From: Pseudobutyrivibrio sp. UBA1225
GTDB taxonomy: Bacteria; Bacillota; Clostridia; Lachnospirales; Lachnospiraceae
Assembly (NCBI GenBank): GCA_002309345.1
Contig: DBWZ01000002.1
Location: forward strand, 98,237 to 162,236
Length of the DNA stretch: 64,000 nucleotides
Direction: 5' to 3'
Below, one piece after another: positions 58,119-64,000 of this stretch. Numbering within the stretch: position 1 is the first letter of the stretch; every line of letters begins with the position of its first letter. The position numbers were made by a program, and so were the translations under genes. The notes under the pieces are model-generated. The model was not told the DNA's origin. It searched no databases and saw only the letters and a program-made list of their open reading frames with translations.

Positions 58119-59390
58119 ATGAACGGAATCGGTACAAAATGCGTACAGGCTGGATATACACCAGGAAATGGCGAACCACGTCAGATTCCTATCGTTCAGT
58201 CTACAACTTTTAAATATGATACAAGCGAAGACATGGGAAAGCTTTTTGACCTTGAGGCATCAGGCTATTTCTATACACGCCTTCAGAATCCAACCAACGA
58301 CTATGTCGCTGGCAAGATTGCAGCTTTGGAGGGTGGTGCAGCAGCAATGCTTACATCATCAGGTCAGGCGGCCAACTTCTTCGCTCTTTTCAACATCTGC
58401 GAATGCGGTAGCCACATCGTAGCATCTTCATCAATCTATGGTGGTACATTCAACCTTATTGCAGTTACTATCAAGAAGATGGGCATCGATGTTACATTTG
58501 TTTCTCCAGATGCATCCGAGGAAGAATTAAACGCAGCATTTCAGGATAATACACGTGCTGTATTTGGCGAGACAATTGCCAATCCAGCTCTTACAGTTTT
58601 AGATATAGAGAAGTTTGCGAAGGTTGCTCACGAGCACGGTGTACCACTTATTGTGGACAATACCTTCCCAACGCCTGTCAACTGCCGTCCAATCGAGTGG
58701 GGCGCAGACATCGTCACTCACTCAACCACAAAGTATATGGATGGCCACGGTGCAGCGGTTGGTGGATGTATAGTAGATTCAGGCAAGTTCGATTGGATGG
58801 CTCACGCAGATAAGTTCCCAGGACTTTGCACTCCAGATGACAGCTACCATGGTATCACCTACGTCGAGAAGTTCGGTCAGGAAGGTGCTTTTATCACAAA
58901 ATGTACAGCTCAGCTTATGCGCGATTTTGGTTGCATCCAGTCACCACAGAATGCGTTCCTTTTAAATCTTGGTCTCGAGTCACTTCATGTACGTATGCCA
59001 CGCCACGTTGAAAATGGACTTGCAGTTGCCAAGTTCTTGAACGAGCAGCCACAGGTTAAAAAGGTTACATATCCAGGCCTTGAAGGCGACAAGTATTACG
59101 AGCTCGCTCAGAAGTATCTTCCTAATGGAGGATGTGGCGTAGTTTCATTTGAGCTAGAAGGTGGACGTCAGGCCGCTGAAAGCTTCATGAAAAAGCTCAA
59201 ACTCATCGCAATCGAGACTCACGTTGCAGATGCTCGCAGCTGTTGTCTCAACCCAGCTACTTCAACTCACCGTCAGTTGACAGACGAGCAGCTTGATGCA
59301 GCCGGCATCCCAGCAGGTCTTGTCCGCTTATCTTGCGGCATCGAAGATTCTGCAGATCTTATCGCAGATATTGCGCAAGCACTTAAATAA
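58119..59390 (+). CDS. metY: O-acetylhomoserine sulfhydrylase
   Basis: 423 residues from ATG 58119, eight bases behind GGAGG; the ATG at 58113 is too close to that site. Cys/Met metabolism PLP enzyme: Tyr-Thr-Arg-Leu-Gln-Asn-Pro-Thr (residues 50-57), Asp-Asn-Thr-Phe-Pro-Thr-Pro and the PLP lysine in His-Ser-Thr-Thr-Lys-Tyr. It makes homocysteine from O-acetylhomoserine and sulfide. No SAM riboswitch or T-box is seen upstream. It is a housekeeping gene between accessory modules. Confidence 0.92.
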   Translation: MNGIGTKCVQAGYTPGNGEPRQIPIVQSTTFKYDTSEDMGKLFDLEASGYFYTRLQNPTNDYVAGKIAALEGGAAAMLTSSGQAANFFALFNICECGSHIVASSSIYGGTFNLIAVTIKKMGIDVTFVSPDASEEELNAAFQDNTRAVFGETIANPALTVLDIEKFAKVAHEHGVPLIVDNTFPTPVNCRPIEWGADIVTHSTTKYMDGHGAAVGGCIVDSGKFDWMAHADKFPGLCTPDDSYHGITYVEKFGQEGAFITKCTAQLMRDFGCIQSPQNAFLLNLGLESLHVRMPRHVENGLAVAKFLNEQPQVKKVTYPGLEGDKYYELAQKYLPNGGCGVVSFELEGGRQAAESFMKKLKLIAIETHVADARSCCLNPATSTHRQLTDEQLDAAGIPAGLVRLSCGIEDSADLIADIAQALK

Positions 59391-59443
59391 GACTTATCCT
59401 TTTTGGAAATGAGTCAAAATAATTTAATAACTTAAACTATGTA

Positions 59444-59640
59444 GGCATCCTCGCGTGAGGGTGCCTTTTTTACCTTATAGGAAATTGCTTTGCAATCTCC
59501 TATAAGGTAAAAAACACACTTCGTGTGAAATATGTGTCTCGGCGACAGAAGAATTTATTTGCTTACAGCAAATGTCGCCTCGCACTGCTGGAGTTTTGCG
59601 TAGCAAAACTCTTTCTTGGCGCATAAAAACGGGCTTTGCG
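59444..59640. repeat. Terminator followed by an array of hairpins
   Basis: GGCATCCTC/GAGGGTGCC (59444-59465) with TTTTTT terminates metY. Next comes TTTTTTACCTTATAGGA/TCCTATAAGGTAAAAAA (perfect 17 bp, 59465-59513), CACAC-TTC-GTGTG, GGCGACA/TGTCGCC with inner ATTTGC/GCAAAT, and GAGTTTTGC-GTA-GCAAAACTC. No gene is supported in the 371-base gap to 59761. Confidence 0.7.
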
Positions 59641-59677
59641 CTGTTGGAGTTGTACAGAACAAAAATTTTTTTATTGT

Positions 59678-59718
59678 TTTTGGAAAAAAATAGAAAAAAT
59701 TATTGAATTAGAAATAGG
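59678..59718 (+). promoter_or_regulatory. Shared upstream motif, site 4
   Basis: TTTTTGGAAAAAAATAGA, AAAAAT, TATTGAATTAGAAATAG. TTGA (59703-59706) is 56 bases before the ATG at 59762. Spacing equals site 3. Confidence 0.65.
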
Positions 59719-59761
59719 AACAATTAATGTGTGTTTGTGTAAAAAATAGGAGGGAAAAAAC

Positions 59762-61984
59762 ATGCAAAATAATAATGAAAGACAAGAGAAAACAAGAAAC
59801 CAAGGACAGATTTTATCAGAAGATGAAGAAATGAAGCAAGAGATTGCGGCATTAGATAAGCTGATTAATTCTTGCGCGGAGAGAGCCGAATATTATGAAG
59901 ATAAGGATGAGGAAGCTTATAATGCAGAAATGAAAGATAAAGAATCATTAGAAAAAATTAGGGCTGATTATATAAGACAAGGTGGATTTTCACAAGATTC
60001 ATTAGCGAAGTATCATAGTATTGAAAAAAATAATAGTGTAAGAGAGCAACAATATTATAATAAATCGCTTGATATAATAGGCACTAGAATAGATGAACTA
60101 ATGGATGAACTTGAGCAGCAAAAAGAATTAAATAATGATGTATCTAATCAAAAAACAATGAATGATAAACTTAATGAATATAAAGATAATGCTTATAGAT
60201 TAAAAGAGAAAATAGAAGCACAAATAGATAGTATGGAATCTGAACTTAAAGTTTTTAGAAATAACGAATTATATACAGAAAATAGTGATGGTGCAGAGTT
60301 TATACAATCTAAAGCTAACGAGTATAGTGGTTTTATCCAGAATCTGAGGGATTATGAGGATGAAGCAGATGGAATAATTTCAAATATAGAAGCATTAAAA
60401 ATGTTCGACGGTATGATACAGCTTAATGAAGAGCAGATTAGAAGGTTGTTGGATGATACTAATAAAAACTATGAACAGTTTAAGACTAATATAAAAGAAT
60501 TCGAAGATAATTATATTAATGTGATAAACAGACTTTCGGACATCGATAAAGATATAAAGGTGGGTATAGAAGAGGCTGATGGGCGCCGGAATCTATTTAA
60601 ATATGTTGTGGATGATTTGACATATAGAAAAATACGTGAATATAGAGATATGCTGCAAGCGTATGGTTATGACTTAAATAGTTATAACGAAGAACTTGAT
60701 GAGATAAAAAAAGCTTTTGTGAATTTCGAAAAAGAAAACAAGCCACAAGAAGAAAATAACCTAAAAGAAGAAATATTGGCTTTACAAGAAAACGTGATGA
60801 GCGTAGTGAATAAAATATATAATCTTAATAAAGGCATTGATTACGAAATGGCCTTTGATGGTAATTTAAGAGATGCTTTGAACGAAGACCTCGCGGATGC
60901 TTTAAAAAATAAAATAAAAAATTCAATAGATGAAAATTTTAGAGGAATAGTTGATGAACCTAAACAAGAGAATGGGAAAAATGTACATTTTTCTCAGGAC
61001 GCCAAGACTTATGATTATGGTAGCTTAGAGGAGGTTGATTTACATAATACGGCAAGAATGGATTATTTAATGTCTAAAGTTTTAGAATACTATATACCTA
61101 CTTTGGATTACCTTACACTTAAAATCAATCATTTCGCGAAAGAAATACGAGGTGTATCAGAATCGACTGCGGAGAAAAAAAAGATTCCAGATGAATTCCA
61201 GCAAAAATTTAGAAACATTAAAGAGGATTCAAAAAGAATGCTAGAAATAGTTATGCTGTTAGAAAAAAAACTAGGAATACATGATGAAAAAGTTAATTAT
61301 TTTTTTGGAGAATTAAAAAAGATGTATGACGATTCGAACAAAGAAAATCTAACAGTAAAAGAAGAGTCAAAATTGAGATCGCTTAGTAGTGATATGGATT
61401 TAGCAAAAGAAATGCGAGAAAAAGAGGATAAGCGAGTAGTAAATCAGTTTCTAGGGCAGGGAACAAGAGAGAATGATAATAAACAAAGTAAAGGGAAGAT
61501 GCCGGCTCAAGAACAACACGAAAGATCTACTGTAGGTAGTAATATTGGTTTTGGCGGAGCAAGTACTTCAGAGTCAAACAATATGACGGTAGAAAACGGG
61601 CCAGATTATGATTCTATGGGACCAGAGCAAGCAGTAAGTACTCCAGAAGATGAGTATAATTCTAAAAAAAGCCAAGAAAGCCCTGAACCAATCCACTCAA
61701 GCGTTGGAACGGCAGAAAATGGCACAACTAGGTCAAATTCTGTGGTGAGCGGCGCAAGTGATGACAGCATAATATCATTGAACGGGCTGGGAATAATGGA
61801 AAATCAGCTTTTATCACCGAAACAAATTGGAAGGCCAGTTAAATTAACCCGACAGAATAGCGTTGGCGATAGTACTTATAGTACAGAGGATAAATGTAGT
61901 TGCTTCGCTCCAATTAAAAAAATGGTAAAGAAAAATTTTCGAAACATGTGGGCTAAATGCAAGCAGAAATGTTTTACCAACTGA
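59762..61984 (+). CDS. Large coiled-coil protein with Cys/Lys-rich tail, candidate regulon member
   Basis: 740 residues behind AGGAGGG. No signal peptide or membrane helix. Residues about 15-600 are nearly all charged helix with heptad-like coiled-coil stretches. Residues 600-705 are a disordered Ser/Gly/Asn-rich linker. The last 33 residues hold five Cys and many Lys (Asp-Lys-Cys-Ser-Cys-Phe, Lys-Cys-Lys-Gln-Lys-Cys-Phe-Thr-Asn). The N-terminus Met-Gln-Asn-Asn-Asn-Glu-Arg-Gln resembles Met-Ile-Asn-Asn-Glu-Arg-Gln of the 55746-56588 protein, and the basic Cys tail is also comparable. With the shared upstream motif this supports a common family of co-regulated proteins. Function unknown. Confidence 0.62.
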   Translation: MQNNNERQEKTRNQGQILSEDEEMKQEIAALDKLINSCAERAEYYEDKDEEAYNAEMKDKESLEKIRADYIRQGGFSQDSLAKYHSIEKNNSVREQQYYNKSLDIIGTRIDELMDELEQQKELNNDVSNQKTMNDKLNEYKDNAYRLKEKIEAQIDSMESELKVFRNNELYTENSDGAEFIQSKANEYSGFIQNLRDYEDEADGIISNIEALKMFDGMIQLNEEQIRRLLDDTNKNYEQFKTNIKEFEDNYINVINRLSDIDKDIKVGIEEADGRRNLFKYVVDDLTYRKIREYRDMLQAYGYDLNSYNEELDEIKKAFVNFEKENKPQEENNLKEEILALQENVMSVVNKIYNLNKGIDYEMAFDGNLRDALNEDLADALKNKIKNSIDENFRGIVDEPKQENGKNVHFSQDAKTYDYGSLEEVDLHNTARMDYLMSKVLEYYIPTLDYLTLKINHFAKEIRGVSESTAEKKKIPDEFQQKFRNIKEDSKRMLEIVMLLEKKLGIHDEKVNYFFGELKKMYDDSNKENLTVKEESKLRSLSSDMDLAKEMREKEDKRVVNQFLGQGTRENDNKQSKGKMPAQEQHERSTVGSNIGFGGASTSESNNMTVENGPDYDSMGPEQAVSTPEDEYNSKKSQESPEPIHSSVGTAENGTTRSNSVVSGASDDSIISLNGLGIMENQLLSPKQIGRPVKLTRQNSVGDSTYSTEDKCSCFAPIKKMVKKNFRNMWAKCKQKCFTN

Positions 61985-62064
61985 CAAATTAAAGCTATAA
62001 CTAAGTGGAAAATCAGATGGCAAAACCCTTGTTATTAATGTAAAATAATCTAAGTACGTTTTAT

Positions 62065-62093
62065 GAGATGGTTATAATAACCATCTCATTTTT
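62065..62093 (+). terminator. Terminator of the 740-residue protein gene
   Basis: GAGATGGTTA (62065-62074) pairs with TAACCATCTC (62078-62087) over a TAA loop, then ATTTTTA. Confidence 0.8.
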
Positions 62094-62162
62094 AATACAA
62101 GTAACGACGAATTGATTAAGTCAGCGTTTTATAAGGCAGGACGCCATCTCAAAGGAGACCAT

Positions 62163-63686
62163 ATGCTTTTTAATTCATACATATTCATTTTTTTATTTTT
62201 GCCAATTTGCATAATAGGATATTTTCTTTTAAACAAGACCAAGAAATATCAAGTGGGACATGTATTTTTACTGGGGATGTCTCTGTGGTTTTATGGATAT
62301 TTCAATCCTAAGTACTTGCTGATCATTATTTCTAGCGTGTGCGTAAACTACTTGTTTTATTTACTCATGAAGAAGAAACAAGGAGAAGTTCTTGGAGATA
62401 TTAGGCCTGAAACGGATAATAACGGAAAGGCTGCAGACGCAAGGATAATTAGACTCAAATCTTGCAAGCCGATAATGATTATTGCAGTTGCATTGAATCT
62501 TGGCTTAATCATCTATTATAAGTACATGGATTTCTTTATAGAAAATATCAACGCTATCGCAAATACGAATTGGAATTTGCTACACATTGCATTACCTCTA
62601 GGGATTAGCTTCTTTACGTTCCAACAGATTTCTTTTATCGTAGATACGTATCGCGGAGAGGTTCCAGATTATGATTTTTTGACATACGCTTGTTATGTTG
62701 CCTTTTTCCCACAGCTTGTTGCAGGGCCAATTGTCACTCACGACGAAATGATTCCACAGCTAACGGATGAATCAAAAAAGCGCATAAATTGGGACAATAT
62801 GGCAAAGGGAATATACATATTTGCCATGGGATTAGCCAAAAAGATTTTGATTGCTGATGTTTTGGGAGGCGCCGTCAACTGGGGATACGCCAATGTTCCT
62901 GACTTAAAGGCAACCAATGCCATCATCATAGTTTTCGCATATAGCATGCAGCTTTACTTCGACTTCAGTGGATATTGCGATATGGCCATGGGCTTAGGCA
63001 AGATGCTAAACATTGATTTGCCATTGAATTTTGATAGCCCATACAAATCTTTTAAAATTACAGAATTTTGGACCCGATGGCACAAGACACTAAATAGATT
63101 CTTCACTAGATACGTATACATCCCCCTTGGAGGCAATCGCAGGGGAAATCTTCGTACGTATTTGAACCTATTAATTGTATTTTTGCTCAGTGGATTTTGG
63201 CATGGAGCAGCGTGGACCTTTGTGATTTGGTCTGTTTTAAACGGATTGTTTTGTATCGTTACTCGCATGTTCCAAAAAACTTTCGATAACATGCATCCTG
63301 CATTAAACTGGATATTGACCCAAGGGTTTTACGCAATGTCCCTAATCTTTTTTAGAGCAGAAAAGATTTCAGACGCCATAGATGTTATTAAGCAAATTTT
63401 GTATGTGGATTTTACAAATATCGATGTACAAATTTTGTATGCTTGCCAGACACCGATTTTAAAATTCCTGCTAGATGGTACAGCTATAACACACTCGCTG
63501 CCATTTATCTATGTGGGAATCTATTTCTTGCTAGCATTTTTCATCATAATTGGAACTTCCAATTCCTACGAGAGGATGTTAGCTTTCAAACCGACCGCCA
63601 AATCCCTGATTTGGACTGCGTTGCTTTTGGTGCTTAGTATCTTTTCGTTTAGCGGAATAAGTACGTTTTTATATTTCAACTTCTAA
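62163..63686 (+). CDS. MBOAT family O-acyltransferase, second copy
   Basis: 507 residues from ATG 62163, six bases behind AAAGGAGA; an upstream in-frame start at 62112 has no site. About ten membrane helices, Phe-Trp-Thr-Arg-Trp-His-Lys-Thr-Leu and the catalytic His at about residue 347 in Gly-Phe-Trp-His-Gly-Ala-Ala. AlgI/PatA-like. No SGNH partner is present inside the window; the region after 63686 is a non-coding repeat, so the partner may lie beyond the edge. It is clearly related to the MBOAT at 7232 but of higher GC. Confidence 0.9.
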   Translation: MLFNSYIFIFLFLPICIIGYFLLNKTKKYQVGHVFLLGMSLWFYGYFNPKYLLIIISSVCVNYLFYLLMKKKQGEVLGDIRPETDNNGKAADARIIRLKSCKPIMIIAVALNLGLIIYYKYMDFFIENINAIANTNWNLLHIALPLGISFFTFQQISFIVDTYRGEVPDYDFLTYACYVAFFPQLVAGPIVTHDEMIPQLTDESKKRINWDNMAKGIYIFAMGLAKKILIADVLGGAVNWGYANVPDLKATNAIIIVFAYSMQLYFDFSGYCDMAMGLGKMLNIDLPLNFDSPYKSFKITEFWTRWHKTLNRFFTRYVYIPLGGNRRGNLRTYLNLLIVFLLSGFWHGAAWTFVIWSVLNGLFCIVTRMFQKTFDNMHPALNWILTQGFYAMSLIFFRAEKISDAIDVIKQILYVDFTNIDVQILYACQTPILKFLLDGTAITHSLPFIYVGIYFLLAFFIIIGTSNSYERMLAFKPTAKSLIWTALLLVLSIFSFSGISTFLYFNF

Positions 63687-63694
63687 AACCTGCC

Positions 63695-63890
63695 AAGTAT
63701 TACTTTTTTAGAATAAGTATGGTCAGTAATACTTGTCGTGTGTATAAACTGCTGAAAATAGGTATGTGCACAATAAAAAAGTATTAGTTTGCCATGATTA
63801 TGGGGGTGAGTAATACTTGTTTTTCACATTTTGAGGGAAATATGTCTAGAAAAGTATTAGTTTGATCAAATTTAAGCAAAAGTAATACTT
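63695..63890. repeat. Three-module AAGTATTA hairpin element, copy B
   Basis: AAGTATTACT/AGTAATACTT (63695-63734), AAGTATTAG/GTAATACTT (63779-63818) and AAGTATTAGTTT/AAAGTAATACTT (63852-63890). Same order, spacing and orientation as 29048-29242, again directly after an operon end. The rest of the window to 64000 shows no gene. Confidence 0.8.
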
Positions 63891-64000
63891 TCTGTGGGTG
63901 GGATAAGAAATTGACAGCAGAAATCTAGTCCCATGCGCAGATGAAGGATAGCTTTCATATTACAAAATTATTTTGTTTAAAGTATAACTGGAGTCTATTT

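Overview
The window looks like a chromosomal accessory region of an anaerobic, low-to-moderate GC Firmicute of the Lachnospiraceae (Butyrivibrio/Pseudobutyrivibrio type). This is inferred from the flavin reductase-rubredoxin fusion, strong AGGAGG-type ribosome binding sites, sigma-A-like promoters, AT-rich spacers full of small hairpins, and a YfhO/MBOAT/GT-C surface glycosylation repertoire. I see no tRNA, rRNA, CRISPR array or intact insertion sequence.

Layout. 1-2.0 kb: 5'-truncated YfhO membrane protein. 2.26-7.2 kb: an AT-rich island between a 330-bp fragment of a rubredoxin-type gene and the intact copy of that gene; it carries a broken JAMM-like gene, XRE regulators and an HTH / ImmA-IrrE / PIN-like operon. 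7.2-13.1 kb: AT-rich surface genes (MBOAT acyltransferase, two SGNH proteins, a GT-C-like protein). 13.1-28.9 kb: a higher-GC glycan cluster with a GT4 glycosyltransferase, a PLP decarboxylase plus ATP-grasp pair, and acetyltransferase, phosphosugar transferase, aminotransferase and 4,6-dehydratase genes matching the Pgl route to UDP-di-N-acetylbacillosamine. It also holds a superoxide dismutase, acyltransferase 3, GT2 and GT-C glucosylation genes, a DUF4910 protein and an AAC(3)-family acyltransferase. 29.3-32.4 kb: an acyl carrier protein and an FkbH-like enzyme, separated by an MNT/HEPN toxin-antitoxin pair whose HEPN gene is frameshifted. 34.8-38 kb: an HscC-like Hsp70 and a membrane J-like protein. 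38.1-41.8 kb: CapF-CapG-CapE, the UDP-N-acetyl-L-fucosamine pathway. 43.5-47.3 kb: two small EmrE-like transporters, a MurJ-like flippase and a second sugar aminotransferase. 58.1-59.4 kb: O-acetylhomoserine sulfhydrylase. 62.2-63.7 kb: a second MBOAT protein.

Between these lie stress or defence modules: two DUF3990 (ADP-ribosyltransferase-like) modules at 41.9-43.4 and 56.7-58.0 kb, in which the HTH domain sits on opposite partners, and a tripartite HipB/HipS/HipT-like system at 54.1-55.7 kb with three operators exactly 41 bp apart.

The least explained part is a set of four scattered transcription units sharing an upstream motif: GGAAAAAAA, then 12-13 nt, then TTGA(A/T)(A/T)T, 48-74 nt before the start codon. 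They encode a 558-aa Asn/Lys-rich coiled-coil protein, a 280-aa Thr/Pro-rich protein ending in a CaaX-like Cys-Ile-Ile-Met, a 740-aa coiled-coil protein with a Cys/Lys-rich tail, and a four-gene operon of membrane-anchored mosaic paralogues. The first three lack signal peptides and look like candidate exported or host-directed proteins of one regulon. This is inference, but the shared motif is visible directly. Non-coding repeats are also prominent: a double-hairpin family with compensatory stem changes, a three-module AAGTATTA hairpin element present twice, a 146-bp hairpin MITE-like element, and hairpin arrays.
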